DNA of 21,430 nt from CAYVDH01 sp964450355 (lineage in GTDB: Bacteria; Bacteroidota; Bacteroidia; NS11-12g; UBA955). Numbering within the stretch: the stretch's first letter is position 1; every line of letters starts with the position of its first letter. Both the position numbers and the translations under genes were made by a program. The stretch spans positions 1-21,430 of the forward strand of contig CAYVDH010000041.1 in the NCBI GenBank assembly GCA_964450355.1. Direction: 5' to 3'. This document shows positions 1 through 6,663 of the stretch, piece by piece. The notes beneath the pieces were generated by a model. That model was not told the DNA's origin. It was given only the letters and a program-made list of their open reading frames with translations, and searched no databases.

Positions 1-19
1 AAAAGTATCCAAAAAAAAA

Positions 20-42
20 TCCCTGACAAAATTTATCAGGGA
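20..42 (-). terminator. Rho-independent terminator of the T9SS-exported protein gene
   Basis: A perfect 7-bp stem (TCCCTGA at 20-26, TCAGGGA at 36-42) encloses a 9-base loop. Read on the minus strand it is followed by nine T (the A-run at 11-19). It lies about 28 bases beyond the stop codon of the minus-strand gene at 71-1405. A short T-run on the other side (43-48) could let it work in both directions. Confidence 0.85.
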
Positions 43-70
43 TTTTTTGAATATTATTATTTTAAATTAA

Positions 71-1405
71 TTATTCAATAATCAATTTAGATGTTGATTT
101 GAATTCAGAACCTTCGATATTGATTAAGTACATTCCGTTGTTTAAACCTTCTGTAGATAAAGCTATTTCGTTGTTTCCGTTAAATATTGTTACATTCATT
201 GTTCTGATTACTTTACCAGAAATATCAGTTAATGTTACAACAGCTTCATCATTGATATTCGCTTTGAAACCTAAAGTTACTTCAGAGTTAGATTTAGCTG
301 GGTTAGGATATGCATTCATTAAAGATACTTCTTTGTTTGAATTTTTAATCGCTAAGTTAGCTGTTGTTAATTCGTAATAAGCAAACACATATTGGTGTTC
401 ATAATATGCATTACCTGGGATGAAATTAGTCCAACCATTAGTGTTGTAGTTGTATTTTTGAAATTTAGTTGTAAAAATTGAATTATTGAAATAAGTGTAT
501 TGGTTTAATTGAGCATTTCTTGCTGCTTCATTTTGAGTGAAGTAATAAGTAGCGTAATTATTTTTCTTGAATGTATTAACATTGTCAGATGGTTGGTGGA
601 ATAAAGTATCACCCACTGCTGCTCTTACCATAGGCTTGAATGACATGGTGTAAGTAAATGAACTGTTTTTTGTTCCGTTTGGAGCAATTGTAACACCTAC
701 TGGTATTTCTATAAAATTAGAAACCCAACCTGTAGTAGTATCTCTAGTAGCCATGCTTTTTGTTAAAGGCAATCTGTATGTTTTTGCAGCATTGCTAGAC
801 AATAAAGTTGACATACTAACATTTGTTCTTATTGGGTAAGCGAAACTTTCAAATCCAGTTACAGTATGCTCAGAGTATGTGCTTTGATTGTTTGAGAAAA
901 ATTGGAAAATCATGGTATCAACCACTTCGTTGCCTTGAAATGAATCCAAATGTCTATGGTAACCAAATCTTACACCCATTGTATCGATAGTGTATGTAGT
1001 AAATTTAGACAATTGTGGAGCAAATGGGTCTTGTAAAACGATGTTTGAATCTTTAGGATCAAAAGAGTTACCTACCATGTGCATGTACACGTGGTTTCTT
1101 CCGTTAGAAGTTACAACTAAACCTAAAGAATCTGGATATAAGAAATTGATGTAAGACTGCCAATCAGCTTGTGCAGCAGCAGATTCCATAAATCCAATGA
1201 TATCAGATTGATTAGTCAATTGGATAGTGAATGGGAAATAAGAGTGAGTTTCAACAGCAGCTCTTTTTAAAATCAATTCTTTTTTTAGTGAACTTTCTTT
1301 TGACATCTCATCCACTTTAAATTTATACCCAGTGTTTTTGATTTGTACCTGAGCATAAGAGATTAAAACAGTTGAGAATAAAATTGTAAATAGTAATTTT
1401 TTCAT
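71..1405 (-). CDS. Exported protein with T9SS type A C-terminal sorting domain, otherwise unknown
   Basis: This 444-residue protein is predicted to be exported. It starts with a Sec signal peptide (MKK, a hydrophobic stretch, then SYAQ; cleavage near residue 19). It ends with a typical T9SS type A sorting domain at about residues 360-444: the AYPNP motif at 365-369, LTDISGKV at 392-399, LNNGMYLI near 421-428, and a basic end KSTSKLIIE. Such domains direct cargo through the T9SS and are removed by PorU-type sortases. The middle (about 20-355) is rich in Thr, Asn and aromatic residues and looks like beta-sheet; I recognise no enzyme or binding family in it. It is a monocistronic gene with its own -7 element and terminator. 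T9SS machinery genes lie about 2.5 kb away, but distance alone does not show that they work together. The sorting-domain call is firm; the function is unknown. Confidence 0.9.
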   Translation of the reverse strand: MKKLLFTILFSTVLISYAQVQIKNTGYKFKVDEMSKESSLKKELILKRAAVETHSYFPFTIQLTNQSDIIGFMESAAAQADWQSYINFLYPDSLGLVVTSNGRNHVYMHMVGNSFDPKDSNIVLQDPFAPQLSKFTTYTIDTMGVRFGYHRHLDSFQGNEVVDTMIFQFFSNNQSTYSEHTVTGFESFAYPIRTNVSMSTLLSSNAAKTYRLPLTKSMATRDTTTGWVSNFIEIPVGVTIAPNGTKNSSFTYTMSFKPMVRAAVGDTLFHQPSDNVNTFKKNNYATYYFTQNEAARNAQLNQYTYFNNSIFTTKFQKYNYNTNGWTNFIPGNAYYEHQYVFAYYELTTANLAIKNSNKEVSLMNAYPNPAKSNSEVTLGFKANINDEAVVTLTDISGKVIRTMNVTIFNGNNEIALSTEGLNNGMYLINIEGSEFKSTSKLIIE

Positions 1406-1441
1406 AAATTGTAAATGTATTTGTTTATTTTATAATTGTTT

Positions 1442-1449
1442 CAAAAGTA
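1442..1449 (-). promoter_or_regulatory. Predicted -7 promoter element (TACTTTTG) for the T9SS-exported protein
   Basis: On the minus strand TACTTTTG matches the Bacteroidota -7 consensus TAnnTTTG exactly. It predicts a leader of about 30-35 bases before the ATG at 1405. I see no clear TTG-type -33 element at the usual distance. Confidence 0.55.
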
Positions 1450-1591
1450 AAACTTAAAATTAATTTAAAAAAAATAATTTTTAAAGCCTTGCCTTTTCCA
1501 CATCTGGTTTTTAGACAAATTTAACAATAACTATGCTGCAATGTTTACCAATAATTTTACTAAAATACTGAATTACAGTCACTAATTTTTT

Positions 1592-2281
1592 TTACAAGTC
1601 TCCCAAAACTGGTCTAATTAAAATTTCTTCGATGACAGCATTTTTTCTTTGTAACCAAGCTGTCCATACAATTTCAGCAATATTTTCAGGCAATATGAAT
1701 CTTTCTTCAGGCAAATCTGTACCATCCCAACTATCTGTGATTGTGGCACCAGGCAATACACTGCTAACAGCTACTTTGTTTTTCATGAGTTCTTTTCGCA
1801 ACACTCTGGAAAACCCCAATAATGCATGTTTTGAAATGCAATAACTTCCACCGTTTTCATATGCAATGATAGAGGCAGTGGAGCAAATATTGAAAATGTA
1901 TCCATCGTTGCTTACATGCAATAAAGGCAATAATTGTCTTGTTAAATGATAGGCTGAATTGACATTGATTTGCATCAACAATTCAAATTGCCCAGGAGTT
2001 TCTTCTTGAATTTTACCAGGGATAAAAACACCAGCATTGTTAATTAACACATGAATTTTATTTTCTTTGCTTTTAACAAATTCAGCAAATAAATTAACTT
2101 GCTTGTTATCACTGAAATCAGATTTAAAAAAAAAGCAATTTGGATGCTGTGCAATTTCAATGTCATCGCAAGGATTACGGGCGCTTACATATACTTTAAA
2201 CCCTTGGCTTAACATTTTCTTTGTCAAACTCAAACCAATGCCTTTGGTACCACCTGTTATTACCGCTATGTAATTCATCAT
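1592..2281 (-). CDS. SDR-family NAD(P)-dependent oxidoreductase
   Basis: This 229-residue classical short-chain dehydrogenase/reductase is predicted to be a soluble cytoplasmic enzyme. Visible motifs are the cofactor-binding TGGTKGIG at residues 9-16, NNAG at 81-84, the catalytic Ser134 in CSTAS, and YxxxK as Tyr147/Lys151. LPG at 177-179 is the usual post-catalytic loop. All catalytic positions are present and the length is normal, so it should be active. The substrate cannot be told. Lys at position 12 of the glycine motif and Arg35 after strand 2 hint at NADP(H), which is inference. Translation starts at tandem ATG codons (2281 and 2278). The gene is divergent from mlaE across about 50 bases. 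No strong terminator follows; 1406-1591 holds only AT-rich sequence and the promoter of the next gene. Confidence 0.92.
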   Translation of the reverse strand: MMNYIAVITGGTKGIGLSLTKKMLSQGFKVYVSARNPCDDIEIAQHPNCFFFKSDFSDNKQVNLFAEFVKSKENKIHVLINNAGVFIPGKIQEETPGQFELLMQINVNSAYHLTRQLLPLLHVSNDGYIFNICSTASIIAYENGGSYCISKHALLGFSRVLRKELMKNKVAVSSVLPGATITDSWDGTDLPEERFILPENIAEIVWTAWLQRKNAVIEEILIRPVLGDL

Positions 2282-2293
2282 GCAATTATACCA

Positions 2294-2324
2294 TTGAATT
2301 GTATTATTTTTACACCCAATTTTG
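2294..2324 (+). promoter_or_regulatory. Predicted promoter of mlaEF (TTG-N20-CAATTTTG)
   Basis: TTG at 2294-2296 is followed, after a 20-base spacer, by CAATTTTG at 2317-2324, one mismatch from TAnnTTTG. The ATG at 2334 begins only nine bases after this element, so the mRNA leader would be about five bases or less. A TTG codon in frame at 2322 falls inside the element. Confidence 0.45.
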
Positions 2325-2333
2325 TCAGCATCA

Positions 2334-3077
2334 ATGAATTTTAGTTTTTTTTACCATTTTGGGCGTTATCTTCTTTTTTTAAGAAGTATGTTTTACAAAC
2401 CAGAGAAATTTAAAGTGTTTTTTGAAAGACTAGTCGAAGAAATGAATAAAATTGGCATTGGTTCATTGCCTATTGTAGCTATTACTTCACTTTTCATAGG
2501 CGCTGTTACTACTGTTCAAACAGCTTACCAGTTAGTAAGTGGATTGATTTCTAAAACTGTAATTGGAACCATAGTATCGGATAGTACCATGTTGGAACTT
2601 GGGCCTACCATTACTTGTTTGGTTTTAAGCGGCAAAGTAGGTGCTCATATTTCTTCAGAAATTGGAAACATGAGAATTAGTGAGCAAATTGATGCTTTAG
2701 AAGTAATGGGTATCAATGCTCCCGGGTATTTAGCATTACCTAAAATCATTGCAGGCATCATCATGATTCCAATGTTGAATATTGTAGCTATTACCTTGAG
2801 TATATATGGTGGTTATATTGCTGGAGAATTATCTGGCATATTAACCCACGAGCAATTTATTACTGGTGCTAGAGATACTTTTGCTGGCTTTACTTTGTTT
2901 TTCAGCATGATAAAAGCTACCACTTTTGCATTTATTATCACCTCGGTTAGTAGTTATCAAGGATACTTTACTAAAGGGGGTGCATTAGAAGTAGGAGAAA
3001 GCAGTACTAAGGCTGTAGTATATAGCTCTGTTTTAATTTTATTTTTTGATTATTTATTAGCTGAATTATTGTTGTAA
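2334..3077 (+). CDS. mlaE: MlaE-type permease of a lipid-transport ABC system
   Basis: This is the integral inner-membrane permease of an MCE/Mla-type ABC transporter, which moves phospholipids between inner and outer membrane. From ATG 2334 it is 247 residues long, normal for the family. The signature block of the family is visible at about residues 109-141: EIGNMRISEQIDALEVMG followed by INAPGYLALPKIIAG. Hydrophobic segments lie near 46-68, 85-103, 137-165, 185-210 and 228-247. An in-frame TTG at 2322 would add MSAS, but it sits within the predicted -7 element, so I prefer the ATG. The ATPase gene follows after two bases, so the two are surely cotranscribed. No MCE-domain (MlaD) or periplasmic (MlaC) gene is adjacent; I recall that the MCE gene is often elsewhere in Bacteroidota. 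The family call is firm and the cargo is inferred. Confidence 0.92.
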   Translation: MNFSFFYHFGRYLLFLRSMFYKPEKFKVFFERLVEEMNKIGIGSLPIVAITSLFIGAVTTVQTAYQLVSGLISKTVIGTIVSDSTMLELGPTITCLVLSGKVGAHISSEIGNMRISEQIDALEVMGINAPGYLALPKIIAGIIMIPMLNIVAITLSIYGGYIAGELSGILTHEQFITGARDTFAGFTLFFSMIKATTFAFIITSVSSYQGYFTKGGALEVGESSTKAVVYSSVLILFFDYLLAELLL

Positions 3078-3079
3078 TT

Positions 3080-3817
3080 ATGATTGAATTAATAGGTGTA
3101 AATAAAAGTTTTGAAGACCGTCAAGTGTTGTTTGATATCAATGCTCAATTTTTAAGCGGCAAAAATAATTTAATTATTGGAGCAAGTGGAGGTGGAAAAA
3201 GTGTCATGATGAAATGCATGGTGGGTCTTGAAAAACCCGACAATGGAATTATTTCATTTGACAACAGAAACATGCTTGAATTGGATGAACAACAATTAAG
3301 AGAAGTGAGAAGAGAAATTGGAATGTTGTTTCAAGGAACTGCTTTATTCGACTCGTTAACAGTAGAGCAAAACATTGAATTCCCTTTGAAAATGTTTAGT
3401 AACATGAGCCCTTCCGAACGAAAGGATAGAGTTAATTTTTGTTTAAAAAGAGTTAACTTAGAAAATGTAAATAAAAAATTTCCAAGTGAAATAAGCGGGG
3501 GAATGAAAAAAAGAGTTGGTATAGCCAGAGCCATAGCATTAGATATAAAATACTTATTTTGTGATGAACCTAATAGTGGATTAGACCCAATAACATCGAG
3601 GTTAATTGATGCCTTGATAGACGAAATCACCAAAGAATATGGCATTACCAATGTTATAAATAGCCACGACATGAAGACTGTATTTGACATTGGCGACCAC
3701 ATTATATTTGTATATAAAGGTAAAAAATGGTGGGAAGGACATAGGGATGAATTAAAACATGCACAAAAAGAAATCAAAGAACTGAATGATTTTATCAATG
3801 CCAGTTATTTTGAATAA
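3080..3817 (+). CDS. mlaF: MlaF-type ATPase of the lipid-transport ABC system
   Basis: This 245-residue cytoplasmic ABC ATPase drives the MlaE permease. All nucleotide-binding motifs are present: Walker A GASGGGKS at 34-41, Q-loop LFQG around Gln85, signature ISGGM at 138-142, Walker B YLFCDEP at 158-164, D-loop SGLDP at 166-170 and switch His196 in NSHDM. The signature Ser-Gly-Gly-Met followed by KKR, and the GALFDSL-like stretch TALFDSL at 87-93, are typical of MlaF rather than of other importers. It starts two bases after the mlaE stop and is the last gene of the operon; a bidirectional terminator follows at about 3897. No missing residue or frameshift is seen. Confidence 0.93.
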   Translation: MIELIGVNKSFEDRQVLFDINAQFLSGKNNLIIGASGGGKSVMMKCMVGLEKPDNGIISFDNRNMLELDEQQLREVRREIGMLFQGTALFDSLTVEQNIEFPLKMFSNMSPSERKDRVNFCLKRVNLENVNKKFPSEISGGMKKRVGIARAIALDIKYLFCDEPNSGLDPITSRLIDALIDEITKEYGITNVINSHDMKTVFDIGDHIIFVYKGKKWWEGHRDELKHAQKEIKELNDFINASYFE

Positions 3818-3890
3818 TTTTCACGAAAAAATAAATCATTTTTTTCTGCAGTTAGTTTTATAGCTACAGTAAACTTGAACAAGCTAAATA

Positions 3891-3921
3891 AAAAAAGCCC
3901 TTAAAATATTAAGGGCTTTTT
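3891..3921. terminator. Bidirectional terminator between mlaF and gldJ
   Basis: A perfect 8-bp stem (GCCCTTAA at 3897-3904, TTAAGGGC at 3909-3916) with a four-base loop is flanked by an A-run (3891-3896) and a T-run (3917-3921). It serves the convergent genes mlaF (plus) and gldJ (minus). Confidence 0.9.
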
Positions 3922-3941
3922 CAGTTATTCAATTTTTGAGA

Positions 3942-5453
3942 TTATCTTCTTTTCTTTCTTTTGCTTCCAATTCCATTGGTAGGAAGAGTCTTGTTGCGTT
4001 TTTTGCTGTTTCCAATTGGAGAACCAACTCTTATCATAGCACAACGGAAACCGATAGTAGAAGTTGATAAATCTTCATCTAACCATCTGCGAGTACCCGG
4101 GCTCATCCAATAAGATCTGTCGTTCCAAGAACCACCTTTGAACACTCTTGCTTTGTTACGAATTAAAGTGGTAACACCGTATTCGTATTTTTGCTCATCA
4201 CCATTATAAGTTTCTTCGTCTTTGTAACCAATGTTGTCAGAAACTTTATAATTTCTTCTGTTTATATTTTCTTCTTTAGTTACAGGAACAAATTGCAATC
4301 TACCAAGGCTATCTTTTTGCTCTAATTCACCGTATTGGTCTAATTTAAGTTTAGTGTAAACGTTACCTCTGAACGCATTAAAGTCATCAACATCTTCAAA
4401 TGATAAAGGACGATACACATCCATTACCCACTCGCTAACGTTGCCACCCATGTTGTAGATACCAAAATCATTTGGCCAATAAGAATAAACAGGAGTAGTA
4501 ATGAAACCAGCATCGTTCAATTGAGAAGCGATACCACCTTGGTCTCCTTTATCTCTTTTGAAGTTAGCCATGATTTTACCTCTGTCTTTTTCTTTGCCAT
4601 GAGTCATTCTCACAGTTAGGTCATTCCAACCATAAACTCTTTTTTGATCCGTATTTTCGTATTGAGAGTTTCCAATTGAAGCTTGAGCTGCGTATTCCCA
4701 TTCAGCTTCAGTTGGTAATCTGTATTCTGGCAATAATATACCATCTTTAACTGCTACGTTTCTTTTGCCTTTTTTAGTTCTATAATCTCTAGGCATGCCT
4801 TTGTTTTTCTTTCTGTTGGTAACAATTACTTGGTTGGCATAGTATGCTTTAGTATTGAAATTGTTATCATCCATAATTTTGTTGTCTTTATAAGGATGAA
4901 TTTTTTCTCTATCCAAAATCATTTCATTCACACGGTCGGTTCTCCAAGCAGCATAATCAGTAGCTTGTAACCAACTAACTCCAACCACAGGATAATCTTT
5001 GTAGGCAGGGTGTCTGAAATAATATTCTACAAATGGCTCGTTGAATGCCAATCTGTTTCTCCAACAAAGTGTATCAGGCAAAGCTTTTTTGTAAACATCA
5101 GGGTAAGAAACATAAACTCTTTGCAACCAATAGACGTACTCACCATATTGCAAGTTGCTAATTTCTGTTTCGTCTAAGTAAAAGGAGTTAACAGTTACTT
5201 TTCTTTCAACGTTGTTGTAATCAAGGGCAACGTCTTGTTCAGCAGTTCCCATTACAAATGCTCCACCAGGTATTAATACTAAACCTGGACCAGTTTCTTG
5301 GCCTTTGTAATTGTGGTTTTCAAAACCTCCCCATTTTCTGCTGTTGTAACCGAACCCTGTAGTAGAAGATTTATTTTTACTACAAGAAGGGGCTATCAAT
5401 AGGGCTATCGCTAATAATGAAGATACAGCGATTGAATTATTTTTTCTTCTCAT
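3942..5453 (-). CDS. gldJ: Gliding motility / T9SS lipoprotein GldJ
   Basis: This 503-residue lipoprotein has a formylglycine-generating-enzyme (FGE/SUMF1) fold. It starts with a basic, hydrophobic signal ending IAPSC, with Cys24 as the lipidation site. The FGE domain spans about 57-477: IPGGAFVMG at 61-69, RLPTEAEWEYAA at 245-256, NMGGNVSEW at 334-342, FKGGSW at 438-443 and IGFRCA at 467-472. The two catalytic cysteines of true FGE, expected just after GGSW, are replaced (Asn/Asp at 444-445, Trp449), so it should be structural. I call it GldJ rather than its paralogue GldK from the segments GGFENHNYKGQETGPGLV, WRTDRVNE (170-177) and SPGTRRWLDED (451-461), and because porU and porV are adjacent as I recall for gldJ in Flavobacterium. 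The C-terminus is strongly basic (KRKKRR). It follows porP by 79 bases, with a possible promoter of its own. Confidence 0.88.
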   Translation of the reverse strand: MRRKNNSIAVSSLLAIALLIAPSCSKNKSSTTGFGYNSRKWGGFENHNYKGQETGPGLVLIPGGAFVMGTAEQDVALDYNNVERKVTVNSFYLDETEISNLQYGEYVYWLQRVYVSYPDVYKKALPDTLCWRNRLAFNEPFVEYYFRHPAYKDYPVVGVSWLQATDYAAWRTDRVNEMILDREKIHPYKDNKIMDDNNFNTKAYYANQVIVTNRKKNKGMPRDYRTKKGKRNVAVKDGILLPEYRLPTEAEWEYAAQASIGNSQYENTDQKRVYGWNDLTVRMTHGKEKDRGKIMANFKRDKGDQGGIASQLNDAGFITTPVYSYWPNDFGIYNMGGNVSEWVMDVYRPLSFEDVDDFNAFRGNVYTKLKLDQYGELEQKDSLGRLQFVPVTKEENINRRNYKVSDNIGYKDEETYNGDEQKYEYGVTTLIRNKARVFKGGSWNDRSYWMSPGTRRWLDEDLSTSTIGFRCAMIRVGSPIGNSKKRNKTLPTNGIGSKRKKRR

Positions 5454-5493
5454 GTTAGTGTTTGAAATGTGTGTTTCTTATGTGTATTAACTG

Positions 5494-5525
5494 CAAAAAT
5501 GTGTTTTTATTGTGTAATAATCAAA
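5494..5525 (-). promoter_or_regulatory. Possible internal promoter of gldJ (TTTG-N20-CATTTTTG)
   Basis: On the minus strand TTTG (5525 to 5522) is followed after 20 bases by CATTTTTG (5501 to 5494), one mismatch from TAnnTTTG. It lies in the 79-base porP-gldJ gap and would give gldJ a leader of about 35-40 bases. gldJ may be transcribed both from here and by readthrough from porP. Confidence 0.4.
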
Positions 5526-5532
5526 TATTTTT

Positions 5533-6522
5533 TTAGAAATCAGGACATTTTAATGGTTTAAATCTGATTGCTCTTTCGTTTAAACACCAGTCCACAGTAG
5601 CACTAACCTCATGACTACCAGGGGCTGCAGCTCTTGCAGAAGACACTGTAATGTCGTAACTGTAACCAAATTTAAATCTGTCTTTCCTGAACCCTAACAA
5701 CACCATCAATGCATCTGAATTACCATAAGTGCCTAAAGTTTGTCTATACCATAAACCAGTTACAATAGGACCTTTATTTACATAAAAACCAAAATTAATT
5801 TGGGTAAAGTTTTGTTGCATCATGAACAAGGCATTAGGTGATATAGTTGCTTGACTGAATCTTTTTTTATCTAATGGAATAACAACTCCACTGTGAAAAG
5901 TGTATCTTCTTGGTACAATACCATCGGCATTGCTATAAAAAGATTGCACAGGTTGAGTGATGTTATGCATAGCAAAACCTGCATAAAATTTTTCGGAATA
6001 AGCCAATAAACCTGCTGCAAAATTTGGGAAAGCAACACTGGCATTAGCGGTAGGTTCTTGAGTAGGCAATACAAACCCTTGAGTAGGATGAATTTGATCG
6101 CCAAATCTCAATTTACTGTGGTCTATGCTTTTATTTACGAATGATGCTTGCAAACCAGCTCTTAAAAAGAAGTGCTTGTTGACAGGTAATACATAAGAAT
6201 AAACTCCACTTACAGAGGTAGTAGTTAATAAACCAGCTCCAGCTCTGTCATAAGTGGCCATTAAACCTATACCACCACCAATTTTTTCATAGTGCTGGTC
6301 GTAGCTCGCATTGAATGTTCTGAATGTACCTGGCAAACTTGGCCATTGATTCCTGTAGTTAATAGAAAATCTTCCTGCAGCATTTCTGTTACAAAAGGCT
6401 GTACCCGCCATAGCAGGATTTGTGTAAATAGGTGCTGCATAAAACTGAGAGAACTCAGGATCTTGTGCTTTTAATTCTGCTAAGCTTAATAAAGCGAATA
6501 GAATACCGTAAATTTTTTTCAT
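5533..6522 (-). CDS. PorP/SprF-family type IX secretion membrane protein
   Basis: This 329-residue outer-membrane beta-barrel protein belongs to the PorP/SprF family, whose members help the T9SS secrete or anchor particular cargo. It has a signal peptide (MKKIYGILFALLSLAELKAQ, cleavage after about residue 20). The family's N-terminal block follows at once: DPEFSQFYAAPIYTNPAMAG at 21-40, then NYRNQWPSLPGTFRTF, SYDQ and GGGIGLM. The rest is alternating beta-strand sequence ending in a Phe-containing tail (KCPDF), as expected for a barrel. Bacteroidota genomes often carry many paralogues, each beside a large SprB-like adhesin; no such adhesin lies here, and the neighbours are gldJ downstream and porU divergent upstream. 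Whether it is the general PorP or a specialised SprF cannot be decided, so I give no symbol. Confidence 0.9.
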   Translation of the reverse strand: MKKIYGILFALLSLAELKAQDPEFSQFYAAPIYTNPAMAGTAFCNRNAAGRFSINYRNQWPSLPGTFRTFNASYDQHYEKIGGGIGLMATYDRAGAGLLTTTSVSGVYSYVLPVNKHFFLRAGLQASFVNKSIDHSKLRFGDQIHPTQGFVLPTQEPTANASVAFPNFAAGLLAYSEKFYAGFAMHNITQPVQSFYSNADGIVPRRYTFHSGVVIPLDKKRFSQATISPNALFMMQQNFTQINFGFYVNKGPIVTGLWYRQTLGTYGNSDALMVLLGFRKDRFKFGYSYDITVSSARAAAPGSHEVSATVDWCLNERAIRFKPLKCPDF

Positions 6523-6561
6523 GTTATTAATAATGTTGTTTTTTTGAAAACGGTTTTGTTA

Positions 6562-6569
6562 CAAATTTA
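6562..6569 (-). promoter_or_regulatory. Predicted -7 element (TAAATTTG) for porP-gldJ
   Basis: TAAATTTG on the minus strand matches TAnnTTTG exactly and predicts a leader of about 35-40 bases for the PorP-like gene. It lies in the divergent region shared with porU. A matching -33 element is not obvious. Confidence 0.5.
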
Positions 6570-6663
6570 TTTCATTTTTTTGTAAATTTAAACTTTTTTA
6601 ACAATTTTTTTAAAAATGTTGCGTTACTTTGCTGAAATTCATAGCAAAATAGCCCCTTCTAAT

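Noticed and set aside
99..377. Plus-strand open frame opposite the T9SS cargo gene, and similar frames opposite or overlapping tsf, rpsB, rpsI, gldJ/porP and porU
   Set aside because: They are shadows of clearly recognised genes on the other strand or in another frame, with no motif, promoter or start signal of their own.
1406..1591. A small gene or RNA in the gap between the T9SS cargo gene and the SDR gene
   Set aside because: No open frame with a start signal, no stable hairpin and no promoter beyond the -7 element of the cargo gene were seen.
3942..5453. Naming the FGE-fold lipoprotein GldK/PorK because it follows a porP-like gene
   Set aside because: The sequence blocks (ETGPGLV, WRTDRVNE, SPGTRRWLDED) fit GldJ better, the neighbours are porU and porV, and gldL/M/N do not follow.
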